A DNA stretch of 64,000 nt from positions 52,649,001 to 52,713,000 of the forward strand of contig NC_134117.1 of assembly GCF_040939455.1 (NCBI RefSeq). The letters are read 5' to 3'. Made by a program: the position numbers and the translations under genes. This DNA is from Microcebus murinus (taxonomy: Eukaryota; Chordata; Mammalia; Primates; Cheirogaleidae). Positions 50,017 to 62,059 of the stretch are shown here, piece by piece. Below the pieces are notes generated by a model, which saw only the letters and a list, made by a program, of their open reading frames with translations, made no database searches and was not told where the DNA came from. How positions within the stretch are numbered: position 1 is the stretch's first letter; every line of letters begins with the position of its first letter.

Positions 50017-50901
50017 CTAGGACAAAAAGAGCATATGGGTCAGGACCCTGGGCCAAGAAGAGATGACTGAGTTCTCACCACTGGTGTGAGACTATTCTTT
50101 TGCCAAACCCTGACCATGCACTGATCCAGGACTTTCTGCCCACAACCACTCAAAGCCCTGATCACACCCCATCTTGTCCACACACCACCCCCCATCGAGG
50201 CTCCATCCTTCTTGGCCCTGCTCTGTGCCCCAGAGGCTGCCCTGTAAGAACCGCATGACCCAGGTTCCCTTGTCCTCGGCCCCTGGCTGAGTTCAGCCAA
50301 TGGGAGGCATAGAAGGGGATGGCAGGGCAGGAGAGAGAGGTGTAGGTATTTGTCTGCTGACTCCCTCCCTGCCTGGCCAATTCTGCCAGCACCTGTTTTT
50401 TTCTGTGCCTACCACTGGCTCCTGTTGGGTGACTCCTCTTCCATGGCTGTGGCCCTTGCCAGGCTACAATAGCTCTGCTCCTTCTCCTTGCACCACCAGG
50501 CCTGCAGGTGGTAACAGCTTCCTGTGGTTGCTAGTCCCTGCGTGCTTCCACATTTCTTGCTGGATCTCTTACCCCTCGTCTCAACTCTGTAAAGCCTTCC
50601 ATTAACTCTCTTCAGTTAAACCCTTTCTGAGTGCACTGCCTATTTTCTTCTGGGATTCCACTGTTACACCCTCAAAACCTTTGGTGTCTTTCCTCCTCAT
50701 CTCCTCTACGGAATTTGGTCGGGAAAGGCAAGAAGGCAGTAGAGAAAGGGAGAGTAGAAGGGGAATGTGGGCCAAGGCCAGGGAGCAGAGGCACAACACG
50801 TTCGCCAGAGCATCCACAGCCAAAGCCACAGCCCATCCTTCATCGCCTCCCATCGTCGAGATCAGCTGCTCCTTCTGCATAGCACCAAGCAAAGCATTTT
50901 C

Positions 50902-51204
50902 TTTTTTTTTTTTTTGAGACAGAGTCTCGCTTTGTTGCCCAAGCTAGAGTGAGTGCCGTGGCGTCAGCCTAGCTCAAGCAATCCTACTGCCTCAGCCTCC
51001 CGAGTAGCTGGGACTATAGGCATGCGCCACCATGCCTAATTTTTTCTACGTATTTTTAGTTGTCCAGCTAATTTCTTTGTATTTTTTAGGGAGACGGGGT
51101 CTCGCTCTTGCTCAGGCTGGTTTCGAACTCCTGACCTCTAGCGATCCTCCCGCCTCGGCCTCCCAGAGTGCTAGGATTACAGGCGTGAGCCACCGCGCCC
51201 AGCC
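50902..51204 (-). mobile_element. lemur-type Alu with internal deletion, TSD
   Basis: Minus-strand Alu missing about 30 bp after 'cgtcagcctagctcaagcaa'. AGCATTTTC lies at 50893-50901 and 51205-51213. Confidence 0.9.
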
Positions 51205-51229
51205 AGCATTTTCATATCTAATATTTTAT

Positions 51230-51330
51230 TCAACTTTCCGAGCCACCCATGATGTAAGCAGTCAGGTATTAGGCTCATTTGAGATGGGGACCGGAAGGGT
51301 TCCGTGACTTGCTCGAGGTCCCCCGACATC
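51230..51330 (-). repeat. MIR fragment
   Basis: 'ccacccatgatgtaagcagt' and 'gttccgtgacttgctcgagg' are reverse-strand MIR. Confidence 0.55.
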
Positions 51331-51779
51331 TTCGCAGCGGAGTCGGCCCCTCGCTGTGTGTCTCTGAATCAGGACCAGGCTTCGGTGTTTCGCAGGGAGG
51401 GCTCAGTGTCCAACCACATCTCTTCTGGGAAGTCATTAGTTGGGGTGACTCATGATGTTGTCTCATAAACTCTCCTCCTGCTTACCTGTGGGATTGAACG
51501 TGGCCTGTTCCAGGGGATGAAGAGTCTCTGGGGGGTCTTTCTGTCGCACCAGAGCTCAGCCACTGGGCTGGAGGCTTGGGATCTGGAGGCTAGGGACACC
51601 CTGGGGGGAGCAGGGCTGATGAGCTGGCACCATCCGGTGCAGAAGGGGACACTCTGTGGGCGCCGGAGGGGCTGCTGGGGGAGGTGGAGACGCAGAAACG
51701 TCCTGTGCCTAGTGAGAGGAGATGACACTCACCTGCTGAGGCCTTCCAAGGGCTTCCAAATGCACTCAAACATCTTTAT

Positions 51780-52460
51780 TTTAATATTTAATATATAATT
51801 AATATTTAATATTTTGACACTGCAAAGCAGGGGTCCTCAAACTTTTTAAACAGGGGGCCAGTTCACTGTCCCTCAGACCGTTGGAGAGTGCAGCGCACAT
51901 TCCACACGTGTGCACTGTGGGCCCGGGACCAGTCGGCTGCTAAGCAGGACAGGCAGCGGCGGCAAAAACACCCTGCAGGTGGGATAAACGTCCTCGGTGG
52001 ACCACATGTGGCCCGTGGGCCGTAGTTTGAGGATGCCTGCTTTAAAGTATCAAACATGGATAAGAGACAATACATAGGGAACCTATATGAGTATAAAGTT
52101 TAATGAACCATTAGCAGAGAGAATAGTATAAAGAACCCCCACCTATACATCATGTACTTTCAACAATTATCAACTCAAGGCCAGGAGTTGTTTCATCCAT
52201 ACCCCCACCCCTCTTTGGATCATTTTGAAGCAAATATTAGACATTACTTCCTTTCATCCATAAAAATTTCAGTTTGTATCTAAAATATAAGAACTCCAAA
52301 AAACAAAAAAACTCCAAAAAACAAACCAAAAAACTGTGATCATGTTATCATCAAACCTAACAAATTAACAATTATGTCATAATATTATCAAATATCCAGC
52401 ATCCAGCATTCAAAATTCTGTCTCATAATTTTTTAAGGAGTTGGTTTGTTTAAATGAGAA
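51780..52460. mobile_element. old L1 fragment, split by a hAT MITE
   Basis: 'agtttaatgaaccattagca', 'caacaattatcaactcaagg' and 'ttttgaagcaaatattagac' match a common old L1 segment. An AT-rich stretch and the hAT element interrupt its left part. Confidence 0.55.
51828..52039. mobile_element. hAT-like MITE, 212 bp
   Basis: The terminal inverted repeats are CAGGGGTCCTCAAACT (left) and AGTTTGAGGATGCCTG (right). It is flanked by an 8-bp duplication CTGCAAAG / CTTTAAAG (6 of 8 identical). It has no ORF and is GC-rich inside, with 'gcccgtgggccgtagtttga' near the right end. CAG...CTG termini and an 8-bp duplication are hAT hallmarks. The exact family was not resolved. Confidence 0.88.
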
Positions 52461-52474
52461 TCCAAACAAAATTT

Positions 52475-52990
52475 CCGTTTCTATTAGCTATTATGATATA
52501 GCAAACCACCCAAAACACAGTGCTGTGGCACCACAGCTTGGCAATCGAGGTCGTCCTTCTGCAGGTCTCTCTTGGGATCACTCCTGAAGCTGCCGTCATC
52601 TGCTGGCTCACCCGGGCCTGGAAGGTCCAGGACGCCCCACCCATGGCTAGTGATTAGCACTGGCGATTGGCTGGGGTGTCTCAGCTTTCCTTCGAGTGGC
52701 CTCTCATCCCCTAGGAGGCTGGACTGGGTTTCTTTAGAAACTGGTGGTCTCAAGTTTCCAAGAGGACAAGGGAAGAAGCCTCAGGCTAAGACCTAGGCTC
52801 CGGAATTTTGACAATTTCACTTCTGCCACATTCTATTGGCCAAAGCAAGTTGCGGCCCAGATCCAAGCCAGTGGAGAAAACAGTTTCACTTTTTGATAGG
52901 AAGAACAGCAACAAGACATTGCAAAAGGGGTGTGGTCGTAGAAGTGTGATTCATTACAATGCATTATTACACAATCTACCTCCATCCCAA
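52475..52990 (-). repeat. ancient LTR-like repeat (MaLR-type?)
   Basis: 'agcaaaccacccaaaacaca', 'gcctggaaggtccaggacgc' and 'ccacattctattggccaaag' recur as an old mammalian LTR-type repeat. The family is uncertain; no coding sequence. Confidence 0.45.
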
Positions 52991-53299
52991 TATTGCAGCT
53001 GGTGGGCGTGGCTCTCAGGGCTCTTAGTTTACAGATTCCCCCGCGGTCTCTTTCCCCTTTGTACTCTATTGTCACATAGATTGGATCATTGTTCTGCAGT
53101 TTCCTGCAGACTAGATTGTGCTGATTGCTCCTTCATGATGTCCTTTTACACGTTCTGCTCTTTCTGTCGCCTGTAGTTAGATCTAGAGACTAGATCAGGT
53201 TCTGTCTGGTGGTCTCTCTCTTTGCGGTGCTAAGACTGATCAGTGAGCTCAAGTGATGTCAGCCTGACCCTCCGTTGTCATGATCCCCATCAGCTTTTG

Positions 53300-53830
53300 A
53301 CCTAATTTTCTCAGCAGCCACTAATGATCATTGCCCTACACCCCTCACTGCATTTTAAATACAATCCATGCCTTTCACCATGGCCTGCAAAACGCTGCAT
53401 GCTCTCGTCCCTGTTGCAGTCTCTCTGGCCTCATCCAGTGCCGCTCTCCCCTTTGTCCATCACGCTCTGGCCACTTTGCCATCCTCTTGGCTCTTGCTTC
53501 TTTCAACCACAGGGCCTTTGCTCTCTCCCTCCTTTAGGTCTCAGTGTACTGTTGTTTTCCCATAGAAGCCCAACCTGATTACTACCTGTATAGTATGTGC
53601 CTCGCTATTATCTCTCGCAGCATCCTGTTTATGTTCTTCAATCTGTCAATATTTTATGTGTTTCCAAGTTCATTGTCTTTTTCCCCCACACTTAAAAGTG
53701 AGCTTCCAGAGAGCAGGGGCCTTGTCTTCCCTGTCTTATTGGCCGCAGTGTCCCCAGCATCCTGTCAGCGCCTGTCCGAAGTAAATGGTTCAACAAACAA
53801 TCAGTGGTTATGGAATGAATAAATATTTGT
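53300..53830 (+). repeat. L2 3' end
   Basis: 'atggcctgcaaaacgctgca', 'accacagggcctttgctctc', 'gagagcaggggccttgtctt' and 'ttatggaatgaataaa' follow the L2 ORF2-end and 3' UTR. The ORFs at 53324-53822 are its debris. Confidence 0.75.
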
Positions 53831-53849
53831 AGGAAGGAGAAAAGGAAGG

Positions 53850-55100
53850 AAGGTGGATCCTGACACCAGGTGATAGGTCCAGCTCGACGGAGGCAGTACC
53901 GGTGTTGGAAGGCCTTCCCAGGCCCCTGCGGACGAACCCCTAAGGGAGGCTTCTCTCATCACAGTGCCTGCAGGGAGACTTCCCAAGCAGCTGAGCCTCA
54001 AAATCAACTCTGAGTCAGCTCCTGTGTCTGGGGGAATCTGTGGGTGTGGATGAGCAGAGGAAATTTCCAGAACCTTTCAGGCTAGACTCCAGTCTGTTTT
54101 CCCTACTGCCCTTTGCTTGGCCCTCAAGTGAGTTCATATTCCAAAGTCTGTCACTGGGAAGTGTCTGGGAGTGACCCTGCCCATCTCAAGAGCCTCAGCT
54201 GAGCCTGGGCATGCGGCTCTAGACTTAGCCCAGCTTCCAGCACTGCACACTAATCCTTTCTCAAGGAGGAAAGCTCTTCGTATCCAAGGCAATTCCCCTG
54301 GACTGGAGGCAGGCCATCCTCCCACCACCCATGGGCTCCATGCCAGCAGCTAGAGACCTCATTGACACCTTAGACTTGCCCTTTCTGGGATCTGCCAGGT
54401 GCCCTTGCGGTTACATCCTGTGAAATTTTCATCTGCTGAACCCAGTTAAGCCATTCCCCTTCCGGGGGAGCTTCCAGGAGGTCTTAGGATGCAATAATGG
54501 TTGTCTCCAGGGCACTCTGAGGACCTCAGAGGCCAAGCTCTGGGCCACCAAAAGCCCGGGGCTGGAGAGAAGATTGAGGTGCAGTGGTTCTCCAACTGGG
54601 GGGGTCCCTGACCAGAAGCATCAGCATCCCTTGGAACTTGTTAGAAACACAAATTATGGGGCCTCATTCCTGACCTTGGGAACCCGAAACTTGGGGGGGG
54701 GGAGGGATGGGGCGGGGGCCCAACTATCTCTGTTTTAAATTTTAAAGCATGCTCCAGATGATTCCAAGGCACACTCCGGTTTGAGAACCGCAGAACTGAA
54801 GGACTTGCCCCAAGACCTGGGCAGTCCCAGCCGTCCTTCCTCACCTCTGCAGGAACTCGTCGGCGTTCTCCCCTTTGCAACAGAAACACAAACATTTCCT
54901 GGGCAGGGAGGTCAATGTGGGCTCTCTGGAAACCAGACTCCTGGTTGGTAAAACGGAGCTGCCAGCTGACACCAACGGAGGAGGGTGTGGGGAGGGTTTA
55001 GGGGGACGGTGAGTGAAAGCTCGTGGGAGCTCACGGCACGCGGCAGGAGTCAGTGTAGCAGCTGCAGCACCGACAGGATGAAATTGCACGGTGGCTGTGA
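53850..55100. other. upstream of NPFFR1 exon 2, nothing recognised
   Basis: GC-moderate unique sequence with a G/C homopolymer-rich patch near 54690-54720. No exon or clear repeat was supported apart from a possible old fragment around 54570-54800. Confidence 0.4.
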
Positions 55101-55119
55101 GCGTGACAGTCTATGGCTC

Positions 55120-55385
55120 TCTTAGTTTGGGCCTCCGCACGAGCCCGAACGACGTGTCAGAGAGAAACAACCGCACGAGGAAGCTGGAGCCAGAGTGGCT
55201 CTGGGCGGTTCCCCGCGCTCGCGGGTCTCACGCTGAGGGCTTCGCCGACAGCGCCCCCTGCTGGTGCGTGCTGGTGAGACACGGGAGCGCGGCCGCTTCC
55301 CCAGCGCGCGCGGGGACGCCGCCTGCCTCTGAAGAGCACGGCAGGAGCGCTGCCTAGCGCACAAAGCACAGGGCGGGACAAATGG
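55120..55385. promoter_or_regulatory. small CpG-rich segment with CTCF-like site
   Basis: A ~250-bp run of frequent CpGs ('cgcacgagcccgaacgacgt', 'cccgcgctcgcgggtctcac', 'cgcgcgcggggacgccgcc') in otherwise CpG-poor sequence, 5.1 kb upstream of NPFFR1 exon 2. It contains GCGCCCCCTGCTGG at 55251-55264, which fits the CTCF core on the reverse strand. Could be an alternative promoter or insulator. Confidence 0.5.
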
Positions 55386-55399
55386 CTATGGAGCACACG

Positions 55400-57080
55400 A
55401 AACAAAAAGTGCAAGTTCATTTCCAACCTAAGAAATGCAATTTTAAAAGAACGTCGGGGTAATTTTTTCATCAATCAGATTTGCAAAGATGCTGGGTGAG
55501 CCAAAACCCTGCGTGCCCACTACTCCCTGCAAGTGTGTGTCAAACATCGAGTGCTCTTTTTTGGGAGGGGATCCAACGCTTTTGAAGAATTTTCCTTCGG
55601 GGAGTCAGCCCTCCTCCTTGCAAGTCCTTTTTGACGGACTGTCAATCAGGAGTCTGCACCCACCCCTGGCCAAAGGACAGCCAATCAGACCTCTTCTGCT
55701 TTGGATTTGCCCCTGGGTCCTAAGGAACGGGGCAGCTTTTCCTTCCTTTACACGACCTACCCGCACCCTTCCAATAGACCCCCAATGTTAGTAGCAGCAC
55801 CAGTTTCTGTTGCTTGTAGCCCTAAAGCTAGTCATCCTTGGACCTCCTAGGAGTCTGCAGAGTCCCTGTTCAGAACCCCAGGGACAGTGGAAAGGGTAGG
55901 GCTGGGCAGGGGTAGCACCACAGACCCTCAAGGTTTCTGCTCCCAAACACACGTGCTGCCTCTTAACAGGCCATGTGATATTGTGCAGGGACCTTGCTGA
56001 CCTAGAAATCAGGAAGCCTGGCCTTGAGTGTTGGCCCAGTGGTGGTCACTCACTACATATAAGAGGGGCTGCAGGGTGGGCCACTTGGTTTGAAAGAGAA
56101 GCTTAGGAACTTGTTTTAAAGCTATGTCATACAGTTTTAAGAGAGAGGTGTATTTAGTTTGGGGTGGCTTGGGGATTGATGATCCCCAAGAGGACCCTAA
56201 GCCCCCATGCCACTTCTTGGTACTCCATGTGAACTGGGAAGATCTATTTCATTCTTGTGTCCTCCTTGGCTTTCAAATGTAGATGATGAGGGCTTCTTGC
56301 CTCTTCCCACCCCATGGGGTTGTTACCAGGCTCAGAGAGCTATCAGAATAAATTACAAAGGGCTCCACAGTCCTACAGGCTCCTTCTTGACTGCATTAGC
56401 TACCTCTCAGGCCTCTGTGGGGGGCCGAGGGGTCACAATGAGGTTCCAGTTCATCTGGGTTTATTCCCAAGGAAGCAAGCCTAGGCGAAGCCTTTGCTAG
56501 CACTGCTGAGAACAATGGACAGTGGATGTGCAGGAAGATCTATGAGGAAGGAGACTTTCTGAGACCGGCAGCCTCCTATTGCTCCTCCTACAGGCTGAGC
56601 CAAAGTCCACCCCATCCCAGGCACCCACCACAGCCACAGCAACGTGGATTTTGGAAGCCTGGCCCCTTCTGGGTGAGTAAGAACAGGCAAGCCTTCCAAG
56701 AATAATTTAGATTGGCAAAGGCCAAAGATTTTGAGGGCAGAATTCCTGGGGCAGCCAACAGGAGCCCCCAAACAAGCCCCTTTTTATACTTTCCCTTTTT
56801 CTACTCTGAGGCCTTTTTATTTCTCCTTGTTTCCTCCAGGAGCTCTCTGGTTTTAGCATCAAAACCTGTATTCAGGAAAGTTTCTGATACAAGTCATTTA
56901 CCTCTCTGTGAAAACTGAACTGCCTTTATCACACATTAAGCCTCTACTCTGAGTCCTCTTAAAGCAATCCCCAGCCTTAAAAAGGGAAAGTAGAAGAGGC
57001 TTAAGGGGGAAGGGGAGAATTAAGGAAAGGGGGCAAAGGATTTTACTCTCTTTTGCTTTTAGTAAGGCTAAACATATGCC
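55400..57080. other. unique sequence, no gene recognised
   Basis: No repeat or exon was identified. ORFs of 60-100 codons have no family motif. Confidence 0.4.
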
Positions 57081-57089
57081 CTGGAGCTC

Positions 57090-57320
57090 CATTTCTGGAT
57101 TCTATGGCTGTCTGTTCCCTCAGGGTCTGCCTGTTTAGTCTACCTGTATTGCTGGTCACATTTCACTTCCTGCTTCATCTGGGCATAGAGTTTCCTTCCC
57201 TCCCACTAAGCCGGAAACACCGTAGGGGCAGAAGCCATGCCTAGTTCAGCTTGGAATGTTTCCCACCATCTGGCACAGGGCCTAAAATATATAGACAATT
57301 AATGAATGTTGACAATTAAT
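57090..57320 (+). repeat. L2 3'-end fragment
   Basis: 'caccgtaggggcagaagcca', 'ccaccatctggcacagggcc' and 'attaatgaatgttgac' follow L2. Confidence 0.65.
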
Positions 57321-58639
57321 ATTGATACTAAAGGCTATGAATTTTCCTCTAAGCACTACTTTACCTGTATCCCATAGGCTTTGATAGATACTGTTTCCAT
57401 TATTGTACAACATCAAGCTTTGACAAGGAAAGAATTATTTTTGTTTCACAGGAAAGTCAAAATTCAAAGCTCAAAGACAAAGATACTTGCTCTCAGAATA
57501 TAGGGTGCAGTAGTGGTGGACATTTACATTTTGCTTGACTCCAGGATTCTGGGTCCATCAAATAAGACAGGAGACCTGGTCTGAGTTTGAGCCCCAGGCT
57601 GACTTTGCCATCTCCAATCATTTTCTCTTCCTCTCTGGGTATCATCAGATCACCTGTAAAGACCTCCAGTGTCCATTAGCAGCAACTAGGGACCCTTGGT
57701 TTGGGAGAGATTTTGTCTCCCTGAGGCTCTAGCTACAAGGCTGACACCATGAATATTGTGTATATCATCTAAAATCTTGCCTGAAGAAGCAGGCACACAG
57801 TGGGCAGAGGCTGAACCAGGGTTGCCCTGGGCTCAACTGAGGAGTAATGGAAGAGGATACCTAACCCCTTTGAGATTCATTCCTCCTCCACCCAATTCTT
57901 CCCAACAAGGCTTCACCACCCAGAGTCTCCGTGTCTTTGTCACAAGTTACTTACGTTCTCTCCCTCCCCACCCCTAGCAGGATTTTCTTTTAGAAAAGAT
58001 TCTGATGAACTTGTTCACATGGACAAGGAAGTGACTCATAACAAAGTGCTGTGTCTCTTTTGGTGTTTGCATTTCCAAAGGAGTCAGCCTTTAGATCAAA
58101 AACAGCAAAGCTCTAATGATACAATTTCAATTATTAATGAAAGAGTAGTAAAAAGCTTTTGAGAAAGAGAGACTGAATTTAATTATTTTATATTTGTATT
58201 TTAAATAGATCTGGTGCAAATTAGCGATGTTATCAATTCTATTCACTGTGCCTTAGTTTTCTCATTTGTAAAATCAGAGTTGAGCAGCTGCTTATGCAAG
58301 CTTCTCCTGGCTCTAATAGCCTAGGTTTTTTGCAATAGAATGGACCATACAATGATTGAAGCAGAAATACTCATTGTAAGTATGTCTCCTCAACTCACTG
58401 CTGGAAGCAGGACAGACTGTCTTCGGATAGACCATGCCCCAGTGAGAACCAGACCTGCACACATCTGGCCTCTGCCTTCCCAGCAGCAGCTGAGACCCCT
58501 CCCATTCCTCACTCCTAGCAAGACACGAACGTGCTGAAGGTCTTCAGGACAAGGATGGGCAGCTGGACTGCATGAAAGCTGCAGCCCCACAGTATTCCCA
58601 GAATCTAGGCCATTCGTGCAGAAAGAACAAGCAGACATA

Positions 58640-58790
58640 TCTATAAGCTGTGTCTCCTGGGCCTCGGTTTTATTATCTGTTAAATCGGGGTGATACTGTT
58701 TCCCTGCCCACCTCCCAGCTGGTTGGGTGGCTTCAGGGTGATGAAATGCTTTGTGACAAAGGACAGGGCACAGCGACTCTGGCAGCACCA
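58640..58790 (+). repeat. MIR
   Basis: 'cctcggttttattatctgtt' and 'aaatcggggtgatactgttt' are MIR core, with 'gatgaaatgctttgtg' after. Confidence 0.65.
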
Positions 58791-59638
58791 TTTCCAAGGC
58801 GCATGGAGAAGCAGCGCCCACCTGGACCTCCAAGATGCTACCATGTCCTGTGCTGGAGAGACTCCAGCTGACTTGCTCATGTCTCCTGTCTTTCCAGTGA
58901 CTTCCTTCCCCTGTATGGCCCCTTCCTCATCGGTGTGCCCAGCTCCAGCCAGTGCGTGCATGCATCCTCCCAGCCTAGGGCCCCTCAGCCACGGAGCTCC
59001 CAGGCTGGGTAGACAGCTGGTGAGGCCACCGGGGGCTCCCAGGAAGCCACTAGCCTGGGGTCGGGCTGGGATTGCCATGGTAGTGGATCTGATTTGCTGT
59101 CCTTCTGCTGACTTGTCCCCCAGCATAACATGACCGTCAAGGCCCAGTGGGGAAGGCGAATGGGTGTTCCTGCCCTGCCAGCCCTGTCAGTTCTATAGGG
59201 GGCTCGGCAGACTGCAGTGTCTCTCTCTAGGTGTTGGGAAAAGGCTTTGGGGCCCTCAAAGATCCCCCCACCCCAGGCCATAGTTTTGGTCCACCCACCT
59301 AAGAATGTCCCCTTCTTCCCCCAAGTCAGTAATGAGACCTGTCAGCCCCCGTCGCTCAAGCTGGATCATGGAAACCGGTAAGGAGACAGATTCTAAGCCG
59401 GCTTTGAGTGATAGAGAGATCTTCCTGATGTTGAGTTGAATTGCTCCCACCGGTCCCAGTTCTGCTCCCTGGAGCCATACAGAACAAGAGTGAGCCCCTG
59501 TACCCAGGATCACCCTCTCTCCCTGCCTTTTTCTCACCTCAGTGTCCCAGGGTATCCAGCGAGAGGGGCTCCGTCCCATCTCATCATCAGCCTGTCTTGA
59601 CCCCCCTGCCAGTAACTTTCCTTAAGAATACAAGCCAG

Positions 59639-59981
59639 GCTGGGCGCGGTGGCTCACGCCTGTAGTCCTAGCACTCTGGGAGGCCGAGGCGGGCGGATTG
59701 CTCAAGTTCAGGAGTTCGAAACCAGCCTGAGCAAGAGCGAGACCCCGTCTCTACTATAAATGGAAAGAAATTAATTGGCCAACCAAAATATATATAGAAA
59801 AAATTAGCCGGGCATGGTGGTGCATGCCTGTAGTCCCAGCTACTCGGGAGGCTGAGGCAGCAGGATTGCTTGAGCCCAGGAGTTTGAGGTTGCTATGAGC
59901 TAGGCTGACGCCATGGCACTCACTCTAGCCTGGGCAACAAAGTGAGACTCTGTCTCAAAAAAAAAAAAAAAAAAAAAAAAA
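59639..59981 (+). mobile_element. lemur-type Alu with TSD
   Basis: GGCTGGGCGCGGTGGCTCAC start, long A tail, flanked by AAGAATACA(A/T)GCCAG (59624-59638 and 59982-59996). CpG-rich, so probably young. Confidence 0.94.
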
Positions 59982-60609
59982 AAGAATACATGCCAGATCT
60001 AAATGTATGCCATTGATTTTTTTTTTTTTGGACCTAAATTCAGGAGTTTACATTTTATTTACATTTACATTTCTTTTTCTTGGTTTCAATCCAGCATGCC
60101 AGTATATGGAGATAACCTTAAATCCTGAATCTGGTAGTGTTATGGCTCCTATCCACAGGGTTGACAAGCATGCCTCTTACTTTCCCCTTAAATTATTAAT
60201 TCACATCATGTCAGAGGAAGAGTCCTAAGGATCCCTGGGCTGCTGCTATAAAGCCTTTAATGAGACGCCGCGTCAGTCCTCCGCCATCCTCCCCACGGCT
60301 CTCTGTCAACGCACGGGGTTTTCATGAGAGATCTTTGCAGCATCCTGCTGAACTGTTATAATTCATCCTTTTTTCCTCTCAGACACCTAGTCTAAAGGAG
60401 GCAGATGGTTTAGCCTGATTTGGTTGGTTTAGCCTGATTTGTTCTTTTATTTGTTTCGGAAGTATTATTTATTGTAAAACTTACAAGCTTTGTGAATAGC
60501 GATGTCAAATCGACAGCTAGATGGAGTTACAGAATCATCTACCAACCAGTCGTATCTGATGAACACTTGCTCCAAAGGCATTGATTTGATTTTTATCTTG
60601 TATTCTTTG

Positions 60610-61464
60610 GGGATTTTTAAAAAAAACTTTTTTTAATTTTTTTGTTGTAAATGGATGATTTATAATTGTATAAATGTATGACCTACAAGGCTATAATTTA
60701 TGAATACAATGTGGAATAATTAAATCAAGCTAGTCAACATAGCCATCACCTCAAATACTTAACATTTTTGTAGTGAGGACATCTGACATTTACTCTGTGA
60801 GCTATTTCGAAATGTACAATACTCTATTATTTAATAAACTATATTCACCATGCTGTGCAATAGAACACACACACAAAAAGAGAGAACACAAGAAAAGAAA
60901 AACATATTCTTCCTGTCCGAGCTTATGTTTTCTTTGGCCATCATCTCCCCATTACTCCTCCCACCCAGCCTCTGTAACTACCATTTACTGTCTGCGTCTA
61001 TGGGTTTGATTGTTAGAGATTCCACATAATGTGAGAACAAGCTGCATTGCCTTTCTGTGCCTGGCTTGCTTCACTTAGCATAATGTTCTCCAATTCTGTC
61101 CATGTTGTTGCAAATAACAGAATTCTGTTTTTTTGTTTTTTTTTTTTAAGGCTGAATAATATTTCACTGTGCACTCAAACCACATGTTCTTTATCCCTTC
61201 ATCGGCTGATGGACACTTAGGTTGACTCTAGCATTTGGCTCTTGTGGATAATGCCTCAATGAATACGGGGGTGCAGACATCTCTTCAAGAAACTACTTTC
61301 AAATTTGGGAGTAAGTGGGATTGCTAGATCATATGGTCATTCTATTTTTAGGTTTCTGAGGAACCTCTAAACCATTTTCTATAATGGCTATGCTCATTTA
61401 AATTCCCACCAATAGTGTACAAGAATTCCCTCTTCTCTGTACCCTTGCCAACACTTATCTTTCA

Positions 61465-61502
<38 letters not shown>

Positions 61503-62050
61503 AGACAGAGTCTCGCTTTGTTGCCTAGGCTAGAGTGAGTGCCATGGCGTCAGCCTAGCTCACAGCAACCTCAAACTCCTGGGCTCAAGGGATCCTCCTG
61601 CCTCAGCCTCCCTGGTAGCTGGGACTACAGGCATGCGCCACCATGCCCGGCTAATTTTTTATATATATATCAGTTGGCCAATTGATTTCTTTCTATTTAT
61701 AGTAGAGACGGGGTCTCGCTCTTGCTCAGGCTGGTTTTGAACTCCTGACCTTGAGCAATCCGCCCGCCTCGGCCTCCCAAGAGCTAGGATTACAGGCGTG
61801 AGCCACAGCGCCCGGCCTATCTTTCATCTTTTTGATAAAAGCCATTCTGGCAGGTGTGAGACGATGTCTCGTTGTGGTTTTAATTTGCATTTCCCTAATG
61901 ATTAGTAATGCTGAGCATTTTTTCATATATTTGTTGGCTATTTGTATGTCTTCTTTTGAGAAATGTTTATTCATGTCCCTTGCCCATTTTTAAATTGGCT
62001 TTTTTGTTTTCTTGCTCTTGAGTTGTTTGAGTGCCTTGATTTATTCTTAG
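60610..62050 (-). mobile_element. L1 3' end, antisense, split by an Alu
   Basis: 'catagccatcacctcaaata', 'accatgctgtgcaatagaac', 'gcttcacttagcataatgtt' and 'tgattagtaatgctgagcat' are the reverse complement of an L1 3' UTR and ORF2 end. The 3' end is at the left. No intact ORF remains. Confidence 0.88.
61471..61817 (-). mobile_element. lemur-type Alu inside antisense L1, with TSD
   Basis: Minus-strand Alu with a long T run, flanked by TATCTTTCATCTTTT (61456-61470 and 61818-61832). Confidence 0.95.
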
Positions 62051-62059
62051 TGAGTATTA

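Noticed and set aside
50193..50201. Second candidate NPFFR1 exon 1 (ATG-GGG-G followed by GTGGTG)
   Set aside because: Poor donor, only ~180 bp from exon 2, and no homology beyond the Met.
54311..54345. Candidate NPFFR1 exon 1 on the minus strand (ATG-GGT-G followed by GTGGGA)
   Set aside because: The phase would fit, but the donor is weak, the codons differ from the ATG-GAG-G of relatives and there is no promoter signal. Kept as unlocated.
58390..59133. Overlapping 147-148 codon ORFs on both strands
   Set aside because: No recognisable domain, splice pattern or homology; equal open lengths on both strands suggest chance in GC-rich sequence.
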